A stretch of DNA of 64,000 bases from Ureibacillus composti (GCA_030348875.1 JAUCEP010000002.1:3613001-3677000), one strand, 5' to 3'; counted from the first letter of the stretch, positions 1-8,757 are shown. Translations and numbers: made by a program. The notes: generated by a model from the letters alone, not told the origin.

Positions 1-372
1 TGGACGTTTTGAACCACCCAAGTATGTTTCCACAACAACTGCATCTAAACGGTCATTTTTTTTAACCGTCTCCCATTGCTTCAATTCAACAATGACAGCG
101 TGGTCTTCTTGTCCATCGTTACCAGCAATAATAAAATCTACACGTTTCCCTGTATTCGGAATTTTAAATTCAATTGCTGCCTTAGCATCCTTTGGAATTT
201 CGCGATCACGTAAAACATTCGACATACGCTGTAACGAGTGATCCCATGAACGGATTTCACTCTTTGACGTACGACCAATTTTTTCTTGGTAAACATTATA
301 TAAACGATCAACGATTACTTCGTTTGCAACGTCATTTAGAAATTCTGATATTTCAGCTTCATATATAATCAT
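1..372 (-). CDS. DUF2075-type protein, N-terminal part (cut by window edge)
   Basis: The gene reads leftward from an ATG at 372 and stays open to base 1, giving the first 124 residues. A good ribosome site (AAGGGGTG) lies 5 bases before the ATG. The stretch starting MIIYEAEISEFLND, followed by KRVDFIIAG and VIVELKQW, is what I know from the N-termini of DUF2075 proteins, where a PD-(D/E)XK-like nuclease fold precedes a P-loop helicase-like domain. The E-x-K of VELKQW would be the nuclease-like motif. The P-loop part lies outside the window, so the assignment rests on the N-terminus only. It is divergent from the GIY-YIG gene at 619. Both sit downstream of the tmRNA gene's native 3' end, a common place for accessory genes. 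Confidence 0.6.
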   Translation of the reverse strand, partial: MIIYEAEISEFLNDVANEVIVDRLYNVYQEKIGRTSKSEIRSWDHSLQRMSNVLRDREIPKDAKAAIEFKIPNTGKRVDFIIAGNDGQEDHAVIVELKQWETVKKNDRLDAVVVETYLGGSKRP

Positions 373-486
373 CCAAACACCCCTTGTAAAAGTTTCACAT
401 ACATAATTTCTTGATTTTTCTTCATGTTAATTTAATAAACGATTTTTGGTTTTTAAATTAATCATACCTTATTAAACGTAAAAGTC

Positions 487-507
487 GAATAGACAGAATG
501 TCCATTC
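487..507. promoter_or_regulatory. Interrupted palindrome between divergent genes
   Basis: GAAT-A-GACA, three bases, then TGTC-C-ATTC form an inverted repeat in the 246-bp gap between the DUF2075 gene and the GIY-YIG gene. The position suits an operator for either promoter. No regulator is identified. A similar core (AATAGACAGAA followed by TGTC) recurs at 5713-5730. Confidence 0.3.
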
Positions 508-618
508 ACATATAGATAGACTAATGAGCGTGCGATTTATTAAATTTGATTGCACTTCAATTAATTACGTAAATAAAAGATCTTATTCACAAATACTTTT
601 GAAATGAGGTAGATTTTA

Positions 619-2307
619 TTGAGTCAAGAAAAGTCTGAGCCAACAAAAATTAAAGTTCCCTGGTATTTTAGTTGGTGGATGATTGCTTTACTAATTGTTT
701 CTGGTATTTTCACATCCGGCATCACAACAATAATCGGCGTTATATTATGGTTTGGACGTCATTTCTTTGTAAAGTCCGAAAAGGTGAAAACTCAAATCTC
801 TGAAATTAAGGATTTAAATAATGAGATAACTACCCTGCAATCAGATTTGGACAAACTTCGAACAGAACACTCCCAACTACAGTCAAACCTAAATAATGCA
901 AATGAAATATTCGAAAGAAACAGAGAGCAATATATCCAACAAATTAAAAGTGAATATGAGTCAGAAGGAAAGCAAATTGTTCAAAATATCATCTCTGAAA
1001 GCCAGGAGAAAATTGCAGAACTACAAAAATTTGCTGATGAACGTGACACACTTGCAATCGAGAAAGAAAAGCTAGAAAAGAATATAAAATCCCAGAGTAC
1101 AAAGTTGCTAAAGCTTAAAACTGAATTCAATGGTATTCGTAAACTTATTGATCAATTTCCAAGTCTATTTAATGAAAATGCCTTACCACAAGAATTAGAA
1201 TCTTTGCTTGCTGATTACGACCAAGAAAGCATTATGAAAAGTCTTGTTGAACTTGACTATCATGCGATGAATTCTAAAGATTTACGGAAACAAATAAATA
1301 AAATTAAGAAGGATATCTCAACACTACTTGATAATTATAAGGACCGTTATAAAACGAAAACAAATCAGGCTATATATCAATTAATGGTTATAGGCTTACA
1401 AGCTGAACTACAAAATATTCTTTACACATTAACCTATGCAAAACATGAAGAAGCTATAGAAAACGCAAAAGCGCTAATTCGAAAGTATTTAGCAATTTCA
1501 ACAAATGGTAATGCATCCATTGCACCTACCATTTCGAAATTCCTAGCAGAACTTGAACCATTATTTATTGAAGCAATAGAAGTTGAATATCAATATTACA
1601 TTAAGCGTGAACAAGAAAAAGAAGAGCAACGTTTAATTCGTGAACAAATGAGACAAGAAGTTGCTGAACGCAAAGAACTAGAAGCACAAAAGAAAAAACT
1701 AGAAGCTGAAGAAGCAAAATTCGAAGTCGAACTCCAACGTACAAATGAACTTTTAGTCAATGAAACAAATCCTGACCTAATTGCACAACTTCAAATGCGT
1801 ATTGCCGAACTGGTGCAGCAGCAAAATAATATCGCCGAAGAAAAAGAAGAAATTTTAAAAAGAGCAAATGGAAAAGCAGGCTATGTATATGTTATTTCAA
1901 ATCTAGGCTCATTTGGTGAACGCGTCTTTAAAGTAGGAATGACACGACGAATGAACCCACAAGACCGAATTGATGAATTAGGAGATGCGTCTGTTCCATT
2001 TAGATTCGATGTACACGCTATGATATTCTCTGATGATGCTGTTGGATTAGAATATCGTCTTCATCAAGAACTGGCAGCAAAACGCTTAAATAAAGTAAAT
2101 TTACGCAAAGAGTTTTTCGTAACGGATATCACGCAATTACAAAACTTAGTGGAAACCATCGACCCGACTGCTGAATTCAAAACAACAATGGTGGCACAAG
2201 AATACTACAGAAGTCTTGAAATGGATGAAGAAGGTATTATTCCGGAGACGAGTTTAACATTTGATAACGATGAAAACAGTCATGCGGAAGTCGAATTTAG
2301 TAAATAA
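619..2307 (+). CDS. Membrane-anchored DUF4041 / T5orf172 GIY-YIG protein
   Basis: 562 residues from a TTG start preceded by GAGGT eight bases upstream. An N-terminal hydrophobic segment (about 14-48) is followed by a long coiled coil (about 50-170), a middle region resembling DUF4041 (about 170-330), a second charged coiled coil (about 330-415) and a C-terminal T5orf172/GIY-YIG-type domain (about 420-515) with GYVYVISN, FKVGMT, an Arg in DRIDELG and a Glu in EYRLHQEL. Family knowledge: such domains occur in phage and defence-associated nucleases and often cap coiled-coil proteins. The TM segment would place the nuclease domain at the membrane. It lies outside the ssrA island but next to its left end. 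Function is inferred; no partner gene is evident besides the divergent DUF2075 gene. Confidence 0.7.
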   Translation: MSQEKSEPTKIKVPWYFSWWMIALLIVSGIFTSGITTIIGVILWFGRHFFVKSEKVKTQISEIKDLNNEITTLQSDLDKLRTEHSQLQSNLNNANEIFERNREQYIQQIKSEYESEGKQIVQNIISESQEKIAELQKFADERDTLAIEKEKLEKNIKSQSTKLLKLKTEFNGIRKLIDQFPSLFNENALPQELESLLADYDQESIMKSLVELDYHAMNSKDLRKQINKIKKDISTLLDNYKDRYKTKTNQAIYQLMVIGLQAELQNILYTLTYAKHEEAIENAKALIRKYLAISTNGNASIAPTISKFLAELEPLFIEAIEVEYQYYIKREQEKEEQRLIREQMRQEVAERKELEAQKKKLEAEEAKFEVELQRTNELLVNETNPDLIAQLQMRIAELVQQQNNIAEEKEEILKRANGKAGYVYVISNLGSFGERVFKVGMTRRMNPQDRIDELGDASVPFRFDVHAMIFSDDAVGLEYRLHQELAAKRLNKVNLRKEFFVTDITQLQNLVETIDPTAEFKTTMVAQEYYRSLEMDEEGIIPETSLTFDNDENSHAEVEFSK

Positions 2308-2338
2308 ATTCTGAAATAATTATTTCGATCTAAAAAGT

Positions 2339-2375
2339 GAACCTTCCATTTCGAATTTGATTGGATGGTTCTTTA
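2339..2375 (+). terminator. Terminator after DUF4041 gene
   Basis: GAACC-T-TCCA pairs with TGGA-T-GGTTC across a 12-base loop, followed by a short T-rich tail, 32 bases after the stop of the GIY-YIG gene. Confidence 0.45.
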
Positions 2376-2503
2376 ACAGTTAATTGGAATTGATTAATTC
2401 AGTTTTAATAAACCACTAGTCATAATTTCTTCGATTTGAATTTTCGATTAGTCATTTAAATCCCTTAAGTACAAAAAGTGCAAATTAATTAATTTAAAAC
2501 ATA

Positions 2504-2546
2504 AAAAGGCAGAAACCCTTATTTTGAAGAGTTTCTGCCTTTTTTA
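2504..2546 (-). terminator. Native ssrA terminator, now separated from ssrA
   Basis: AAAGGCAGAAAC and GTTTCTGCCTTT form a 12-bp perfect stem with a 14-base loop and T-runs on both strands. It lies 23 bases beyond the end of the displaced ssrA 3' copy (2568), the place and orientation expected for the original tmRNA terminator. The island at 2726-17188 now separates it from the working ssrA gene. Confidence 0.75.
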
Positions 2547-2563
2547 AAATCATCTGATTCCTA

Positions 2564-2725
2564 TGTATGGAGACGGCGGGAGTCGAACCCGCGTCCAGAA
2601 ACTCCAATACTTAAGCTTCTACGCGTGTAGTTTGCCTACTTACGATTCGCGTGGCATTATGCCGACAAACAGGCGTCCTGCACGCTAGCTTGGAAATCTC
2701 TTGACGGTGACTCAAGCGGCACCAC
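2564..2725 (-). repeat. attL: displaced 3' part of ssrA
   Basis: 162 bp identical to 17189-17350. On the minus strand it covers the last 158 nt of tmRNA (discriminator A at 2568) plus 4 flanking bases. Identity stops at 2563 and 2726. It lacks the 5' half of the gene and any promoter, so it cannot make tmRNA. It is followed by the native terminator at 2504-2546. Confidence 0.95.
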
Positions 2726-2912
2726 ACAGTTTATTTATATAGTTTAAGGTGTATTACATTTTATTTGAACTTGGTTTAATTAACCTTCATTACTCCCATT
2801 ATATCATGTAGTTATAAAATAAAAAAAGAGAATCTTTTTACTGATCCCCCTAATAATTATTTTAATTATTACTATAGGAACATCATTATTGTTTTCTATA
2901 TTTTAATCTTAA

Positions 2913-4757
2913 TTAGATTTCAGCAGCTACACCATTAACACATTGACTAATAAAAGCAAACCATTTGCCTTCAATTTCATTATCCGTGTCCATCTCTTTA
3001 ATTTGTTCATAAGTTAATAGTTTAGCAACATGATAATTTAATTTTTTCTTCACATTACTTTCTCCATACGGTGTCAAACTAGCAATTAAATTCGGTACAT
3101 CATCATCAGGGCCAAAATTTAATTCTTCTAATCCATAAAAGTCTTTAATAGCATCAGGATGTATATAGTTTTCAATTTCTCTTTTTGTTGTTAAATAAGC
3201 GACTGACCCATCTTGTCTATCTCTAACTTTTTTACACCATTTTTCGTATTTGGGTTCGTGACCTTCTACCACAATATCTCTATCGTAAATGTGTATCTCT
3301 GGAACATTTAGTTGTTTCAAATATTGGTTTTCAACCCATCCTCTCAATGTATCTCCACCACAAGGAATAATTACAACTTCATTAGAAGTCGATAAATCTA
3401 CAATTTGAGGGTTTTCCTTAGCAATTATGGAACTTAATATTTTCATAATACTTAAATCATTTGGACCTTCAACAAATAATGCTACTTTTACACCTCTACT
3501 AATAGGTGAAGGATATACTCCTAGAGTTTCTGCTATTTTTTCTACTACAGATTCATCATTATGTGAATTCAAAATACTCTTACCTTCTTCAGTATTTAAA
3601 ATTAGTCTCAATGAATCTGTCGGTAATAAGCTTGCAAAAGCAGGTACATGGGTTGTTAAAATTACCTGTGTATTATTTTTTTTACTAAGTTCTAGCAATG
3701 CTTCAGCTAACATTTTTTGATTAGTTGGATGTTGTGCTGTTTCAGGTTCCTCAATACCATAGATTATATTTCTACTAGATCCATTATCTTTTTTCTCAGC
3801 AGCAGCCCTAAAGAAATTTAAAAGAATTAACCTTCTAACTCCACTTCCCCGTTTATTTACAGGAATACCTTCATCACCTTCTAATGCCAATTTGAAGATA
3901 CCTGACCATTTTGGTGATTCTGGAAAGCTAGGAGTTAATTCATTAGCTAATAGTGGGTCCATTTCTTTTAACTTTTCTAATGTTCTATTTGCAACATCCA
4001 TTGCTTTCTCTTGGACTAATCTTTCAATTTCATCTAGCTGTTCTCTAACTTCTTCTAATGCTTCTTTTACCGCTACTTTCATTGGGTCTTGGACTTCTGA
4101 ATCGCCATCTAAACTTGGTCTATCCGATTGGAACAAACTAAATATAGGAAGCATCGGAGTGATTTTTTCCCATACTGTGCTACCATCCCCCTTATTCAAG
4201 GGTATTCTATGTATTCCCAAATTTGTTAAGTCCATTGCACTAAAAATATCCTTCCTCATTAAATGGTTAGTTCTTAAATCAGTTGGACCATTTTCTAATT
4301 CTAATGACCTTACTTTTCTCTGTAACTCAGTTTGTGTTAATTGTATTAAATATTTTCCATTTACAATTGCCTCATGAGGATATAAAGCTTTCAAATATAT
4401 TTCTGGCTTAATTGTTTTCTTGGAACAATCATATGTTTTATGTACTTCTAGTAAACCCTCTTCATTAAGTAAATACTCATCTTTAAAAGTTGTTGTTGCA
4501 GTTTCATCTAAAATAATCTCATTTTCAAACCCAGAAAATACGCAACCAATTAAAACATTAAAATCTCCTGTTTTTACACAGAAATCTTTATTATCAATTT
4601 TCACAGTACTGTTATTGAAAAAAATTTCTAAAGCTTCAAGTACGGTTGATTTTCCTACATCATTTTTCCCTACTATTGTTGTTAAATCACTGAAGTTTAT
4701 CTCTGTATATGTTTCATAAGAACGAAAGTTTTGTATAATTACCTTTTCTAACTTCAT
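2913..4757 (-). CDS. OLD-family ATP-dependent nuclease (AAA ATPase + TOPRIM)
   Basis: 614 residues from the ATG at 4757, chosen over an upstream in-frame ATG at 4868 because AGGAG lies about 9 bases before it and the protein then begins at the usual MKLEKVIIQNFRSY. Residues 30-38 (GKNDVGKST) are Walker A; later come RGSGVRRLIL (signature-like), IIYGIEEPE (Walker B) and TTHVPAFAS (H-loop). The C-terminal third has the TOPRIM marks VALFVEGPND (Glu) and IYDRD (DxD-like). OLD proteins are nucleases tied to phage exclusion; the Gabija nuclease GajA is a relative. No UvrD-like helicase is adjacent, so this is not a canonical Gabija pair. Its only close neighbour is the divergent GIY-YIG gene, 152 bp away. 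It is the left-most gene of the island, a usual cargo position. Confidence 0.85.
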   Translation of the reverse strand: MKLEKVIIQNFRSYETYTEINFSDLTTIVGKNDVGKSTVLEALEIFFNNSTVKIDNKDFCVKTGDFNVLIGCVFSGFENEIILDETATTTFKDEYLLNEEGLLEVHKTYDCSKKTIKPEIYLKALYPHEAIVNGKYLIQLTQTELQRKVRSLELENGPTDLRTNHLMRKDIFSAMDLTNLGIHRIPLNKGDGSTVWEKITPMLPIFSLFQSDRPSLDGDSEVQDPMKVAVKEALEEVREQLDEIERLVQEKAMDVANRTLEKLKEMDPLLANELTPSFPESPKWSGIFKLALEGDEGIPVNKRGSGVRRLILLNFFRAAAEKKDNGSSRNIIYGIEEPETAQHPTNQKMLAEALLELSKKNNTQVILTTHVPAFASLLPTDSLRLILNTEEGKSILNSHNDESVVEKIAETLGVYPSPISRGVKVALFVEGPNDLSIMKILSSIIAKENPQIVDLSTSNEVVIIPCGGDTLRGWVENQYLKQLNVPEIHIYDRDIVVEGHEPKYEKWCKKVRDRQDGSVAYLTTKREIENYIHPDAIKDFYGLEELNFGPDDDVPNLIASLTPYGESNVKKKLNYHVAKLLTYEQIKEMDTDNEIEGKWFAFISQCVNGVAAEI

Positions 4758-4909
4758 ATAACACACTCCTATAGGTTTATAATTAAATCTTAACATAGAA
4801 ATGTAAAATTTTTCTATTAACCTAACGTAAAAAGTAATAAAATGAGTGTAAAGGTTAATTATACCCACATCGAACTAATTCCAAAAACATATAAGGGAGA
4901 TGATTTCTA

Positions 4910-5682
4910 TTGAATATTAAAATTGGTTTTGAAAATGGTGAATTGAAAATTGGACTTTCTACTTTGCCAGATGAAGAAGGATTAAATAATGAAAGAATTT
5001 TTTATGTATATGAATGGTTTTTAAGTAAAAGTGGGGATGTATTTTACGTTGGTAAAGGTAAAGGGGATCGTTACAAATCAAAAGACAGAGGTATTGAGTT
5101 TCAACGCCTTTTAGACACTTTTACGTGCGATGTAAGAATAATAAAAGATAATTTAACTGAATACGAAGCTTTACATCTAGAAGAAGAAATAATCGCAAAA
5201 TACTTAAGTAATGGTGAAGTCCTTCTTAATCGAATAACAACAGCCGACAACTCCTATTCCCCCACTCAGAAGTTTGAATATATGAAAGTACCATATGTTG
5301 AAGCCATCGCCATAGATAAAAAGTATTACGGTATAACAGATAAAGAATTTGACAAAGTCAAAGACTATTGTTTAATGTCTACTCATTTTTTAACTCATTC
5401 GGTTTATGGTTGTGAACCTTATATATTAAAGAGTGGGATAATAAAAATCGGAATGTAGGGGAATTTCAAAATTTCATTAAGAGGTTAGAAACCATTGTTA
5501 CCACTGAAATTGTTTCTCGTGGTGGGAAAGTCTTTAAATCTAGGGCTAAGAAAGTAAAGTCGATTATTGTACAGGGAACCATACAAGCTGATTCTTATAT
5601 AGACCTTAAAGAAAAAGGTTATGAACTTTACCATTTAATTGATGTTTTGAATTATTTAAATCTCCCAATGGACAAAAACTAG
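4910..5682 (+). pseudogene. GIY-YIG endonuclease-like gene with a -1 frameshift
   Basis: It starts at a TTG with AAGGGAGA nine bases upstream. The first frame runs 182 residues to a TAG at 5456-5458 and contains a GIY-YIG core: FYVYEWF, then DVFYVGKGKGDRY, and a Glu in the segment EALHLEEE. The reading continues in another frame from about 5436 (WDNKNRNVGEFQNF) to a TAG at 5680-5682, adding about 80 residues. Restoring one A in the run at about 5431-5434 would turn LKSG into LKEWDNKN and join the frames, so a lost A is the simplest explanation. It could be a real inactivating mutation, a sequencing error or phase-variable slippage. Divergent from the OLD nuclease gene. The homing, repair or defence role of this small family is not known to me. 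Confidence 0.7.
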
Positions 5683-6124
5683 ATTTAATATATTATACCT
5701 TCTTGATTTAAGACCAATAGACAGAACTGTCATGATATGCTACATAAAAGAAAGCCTATCCACCATTGTGTATTTCACTTTGGTGAATTTTTTTCTTTCT
5801 TAAAAACACTTATTAGTGTTAAAGAATACTTTTTCGAATTGAAGTATCATTTAAATTACATATAGCTAAAGAAGTTATATATGGTCTAAATACCATTTAT
5901 GGATGTGTTTTACTATCATTAGCAAGACTTTCAAATATGTTAATCACAATATTTGTGTTTTACTTTAACGTCTTGAATCATTTTCATATTTCTCTCCTTT
6001 AATTCACTTTAATGTTTGCTTATCGTAGAAATACCCCCGCCTTTAATAAAGTATAAAAACCCTTTAATTTACAATTCCTAAATCAGCTTCAATATATTAC
6101 TATTAGTATTAGAGGTGAAAAAAT
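5683..6124. other. 442-bp intergenic stretch
   Basis: AT-rich spacer between the GIY-YIG gene and the SLH gene. It holds the palindrome GACAG-AA-CTGTC (5719-5730) and the terminator at 5761-5794. No convincing gene or RNA was seen in 5800-6100. The SLH ribosome site GAGGTG lies just before 6125. Confidence 0.5.
5761..5794 (+). terminator. Probable terminator after GIY-YIG gene
   Basis: CACCA-TT-GTG pairs with CAC-TT-TGGTG (a TT/TT internal loop) and is followed by a seven-T run. Confidence 0.5.
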
Positions 6125-7207
6125 ATGGAAAAAATAAAAAAGGTTACTAAAACATTAGCAACAATAGGACTAGCGGGGGGAATCCTTCTTTCATCCGTAG
6201 GAACAGGAACTGCTTCAGCTTCAGGTGTACATTATAAGGACGTAAAGAAATCGGATAACTTCTATAATTCGGTAGAGTATCTACTGGATAGCAATGCAAT
6301 TAGTAAAACACTTCCTTTATATCATCCGTATGACAATATTACACGTGGACAATTCGCAAGTATTTTCGCTAAAATGATAGGCCTGGATGTATATGGTGTG
6401 GATAACCCAAGATTTACAGATGTCCCTACTACACATCAATTCTATAGATATGTAGCTGCTTTAGAAAATGAAGGTATTCTTGATGGGTATCCTGACGCTA
6501 GCTTTGGTATCAACGATAAACTTACACGTGGTCAAATGTCAGGTATCCTAATTAAAGCTTTTGGACTTCCTAAAATTGATAGAGATAACTACGTTAGTGA
6601 AATGACTGATTACACTAACCCTAAAAAGCCAATTACCCATACTAACGATATTCTTGTTGATAAGAATAGATATGGTATTCAATTTGTAGGTGGACAATGG
6701 GATGATGAAATGGCAACTTTAGATTCATTCGATATTATAGGTGGCTATTCTGATGGTAACATGTATCCTAACAAACCTATTAACCGTTCACAGTTTGCTA
6801 ACATGCTATACAAAGTTAAGCAGCTAGGTGTATCTGATTATTTCTATACTGATGATGATGAACTTATATACGAAACTATCGAACATCCAATTGTACAAAA
6901 TGCAAAAGAATCCTTAAATGAATTTTTTGAAGAGGGTGGCTTAGTAAAGGTTGTTAAAGCATATCGTACAGGATGGGATGATAGCACTTATCCAAGATTC
7001 GGCCATAAATACGTACTTAATCCTATTAAAGAAGGTGAGTATACATCAAAAGATGGTAAGGTTAAATTTGTACTGAAACAGGTTAATGGTGAATGGAAGT
7101 TAACTGCTGAAAAGATGGAAAAGCCTAAAGTTGATGAACATCCAACAACTACTGAAGATACTACAACAGTGACAGAAGAACCTACAACTACTACTGAAAC
7201 AGAATAA
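6125..7207 (+). CDS. S-layer homology (SLH) domain secreted protein
   Basis: 360 residues with GAGGTG eight bases before the ATG. Residues 1-32 form a signal peptide (basic start, hydrophobic core, cleavage near TASA). Three SLH units follow at about 36-87 (HYKDV to ITRGQFASIF), 98-150 (RFTDVP to LTRGQMSGIL) and 185-235 (GGYSDGNMYP to INRSQFANML). The C-terminal 130 residues hold a short region of unknown fold and end in a Thr/Glu-rich tail (about 338-360). SLH trios bind pyruvylated secondary wall polymer, so the product should sit on the cell surface. It is followed by a terminator and looks monocistronic. A surface protein on an island could alter phage adsorption or adhesion, but nothing in the sequence settles this. 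Confidence 0.85.
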   Translation: MEKIKKVTKTLATIGLAGGILLSSVGTGTASASGVHYKDVKKSDNFYNSVEYLLDSNAISKTLPLYHPYDNITRGQFASIFAKMIGLDVYGVDNPRFTDVPTTHQFYRYVAALENEGILDGYPDASFGINDKLTRGQMSGILIKAFGLPKIDRDNYVSEMTDYTNPKKPITHTNDILVDKNRYGIQFVGGQWDDEMATLDSFDIIGGYSDGNMYPNKPINRSQFANMLYKVKQLGVSDYFYTDDDELIYETIEHPIVQNAKESLNEFFEEGGLVKVVKAYRTGWDDSTYPRFGHKYVLNPIKEGEYTSKDGKVKFVLKQVNGEWKLTAEKMEKPKVDEHPTTTEDTTTVTEEPTTTTETE

Positions 7208-7220
7208 TAAGTTATTAACA

Positions 7221-7254
7221 ATCCATGGGAATTTAATTTCTCGTGGATTTTTTG
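7221..7254 (+). terminator. Terminator after SLH gene
   Basis: ATCCATGGGAA and TTCTCGTGGAT pair with a short loop and one or two wobbles, followed by six T. Confidence 0.6.
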
Positions 7255-7481
7255 TATGTAAAGTCTTTTAAGAATTAGCACGTCCAATATATTTGAATTA
7301 ACAGAGAATCTTTATTAGCCATTCCTATATAAATTGTAACTCTTCATATTAAAAACCTTTTATACCAACGTTTAACCAACTCCAATCTTCAAATTTTGTA
7401 ACCTCTCCCTGTATTTAACCCCCTACTTGCAACCTATAAAATAGGGATTCTCCCCTAAATCAAAATAAGGACGGTGACAAA

Positions 7482-7766
7482 ATGATAGATAATAACTCCC
7501 TCCCCTTCACTCATAACTACGATTATCGAATGATAAAGTTAGTTCGACAGATCCGTAATTTAACGCTATCTGAATTTTCTACTTATATGAATGTAAATCA
7601 ATCTACCATTGCACTCTTAGAAAAAAGTCAATTAGAGTTTAGCGTACATTATCAATCCAAATTCCACGAAGCACTTAAACAGTTAAATGTCTCAAATATT
7701 GAATTTGCTAGTTTGACTATTCTTTTAGAACATCAGAAAACAAAACAAGGAAGTGACGACAAATGA
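7482..7766 (+). CDS. Cro/CI-type HTH regulator
   Basis: 94 residues. The region about 15-70 (MIKLVRQIRNLTLSEFSTYM, then NVNQSTIALLEKS) has the helix spacing and the S-T-I-A-x-L-E recognition helix pattern of XRE/Cro-CI regulators. Its stop overlaps the ATG of the next gene by four bases (ATGA at 7763-7766), so the two are translationally coupled. It is the first gene of a rightward cluster of four small genes and is the best candidate for an island regulator. A short inverted repeat (TAGGG, four bases, TCCCCTA, about 7442-7458) lies just upstream and could be its operator; that is inference. Confidence 0.65.
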   Translation: MIDNNSLPFTHNYDYRMIKLVRQIRNLTLSEFSTYMNVNQSTIALLEKSQLEFSVHYQSKFHEALKQLNVSNIEFASLTILLEHQKTKQGSDDK

Positions 7767-8335
7767 AAGTAGATTTAACTATAAAAGTGGACCGTTCTGC
7801 AGTAGATAAAGTAATCAGTGAAATGGATATTACCAAGAATATTCGAGAGGCAATTGATGGCTATAACCGTGAGTTGAAATTGATTGAAGAACGTGAAGAA
7901 GAGTTGAAACTGCAATTAAGTAAGCTACAGACTAAACTAACTCAAAACCTTTTGGCATTGGAAACGGAACAAAACGTAACCAAGGTTATTGAAATGAAAA
8001 AAGAAAACTACAGCTATAATGAAGAATCGAAAATCATTACTCACCTTTTAGAAGAAATTCAAGAGGACATTATCGCCCTAAAAATTCAATGGGGCAAAAT
8101 CTACAAGAGTGCTATTGATAAAGATGTTTCTGAGGTGCGTAGATACCATGTAACGGAAATGAAACGAGAAATTGAGAGAGAAGTTGAAGTGGCTGCAGCC
8201 GACATTAGTAAAGAAATCAGTCGCCAATTTTGGAGTATCTACCACGATGTCCAAGAAATCTATGGCGATGAAGAAATACAAAAACGAGTACACCCACCAC
8301 TGAAAATATATCCTGAAAGATTTACAGCACGATAA
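7763..8335 (+). CDS. Coiled-coil protein of unknown function
   Basis: 190 residues starting within the stop codon of the HTH gene. It is strongly charged and heptad-like from about residue 30 to 125 (EREEELKLQLSKLQTKL and similar), with a second helical part rich in Arg/Glu at 125-165. No signal peptide or membrane segment. I do not recognise a family. Coupling to an HTH regulator and the following 113-aa gene suggests a shared job, perhaps island control or interference with a phage, which the sequence alone cannot show. Confidence 0.65.
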   Translation: MKVDLTIKVDRSAVDKVISEMDITKNIREAIDGYNRELKLIEEREEELKLQLSKLQTKLTQNLLALETEQNVTKVIEMKKENYSYNEESKIITHLLEEIQEDIIALKIQWGKIYKSAIDKDVSEVRRYHVTEMKREIEREVEVAAADISKEISRQFWSIYHDVQEIYGDEEIQKRVHPPLKIYPERFTAR

Positions 8336-8353
8336 GGAAAGGATGGAATAGCA

Positions 8354-8695
8354 ATGACAAACTTTAATCCAGAACTATTGAAAGCCTTGGCGTTTGGTGA
8401 CAAAGCGGCCCACGAACAAATTAAGGATTTACCACTACCACAACGCATGGCATTAGGGGTAGCAGTAAATGATTTAAGAGAGGCTGAGGGCATTATTCCG
8501 ATGAATAACGGACTCTCTATCTATGAAGAAAGTGATAGCAAAAAAGCCGACTACGACGCAATAGCAGAGTCTATGAAACGAATGATGGACCAACAAAGAG
8601 AGAATGAAGAACACGCACAACGAATTAAAGAAGAACACATGCAAAAAGAAATCGAATATCGCACTCAACGTAGCCGTGCCGGTTTAACGTACTAG
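8354..8695 (+). CDS. Small protein of unknown function
   Basis: 113 residues, 18 bases after the coiled-coil gene and with an AGGATGG ribosome site. The N-terminal half (LLKALAFGDKAAHEQIKDLP) looks globular and helical; the C-terminal half (about 65-105) is a highly charged helix rich in Gln, Glu, Arg and Met. No family recognised. It ends ten bases before a strong terminator, closing the cluster that begins at 7482. Confidence 0.65.
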   Translation: MTNFNPELLKALAFGDKAAHEQIKDLPLPQRMALGVAVNDLREAEGIIPMNNGLSIYEESDSKKADYDAIAESMKRMMDQQRENEEHAQRIKEEHMQKEIEYRTQRSRAGLTY

Positions 8696-8705
8696 CAAAA
8701 CTAAC

Positions 8706-8728
8706 GCCTCCTTTATGGGGGCTTTTTT
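8706..8728 (+). terminator. Terminator closing the 7482-8695 cluster
   Basis: GCCTCC and GGGGGC form a 6-bp stem (one G-T pair) with a 5-base loop, followed by six T. Confidence 0.8.
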
Positions 8729-8757
8729 ATTGGTAATTGCAAATAGGAGGGGTATAG

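Noticed and set aside
2913-5682. Gabija-type system
   Set aside because: The OLD nuclease has no UvrD-like helicase next to it; the neighbour is a GIY-YIG gene on the other strand.
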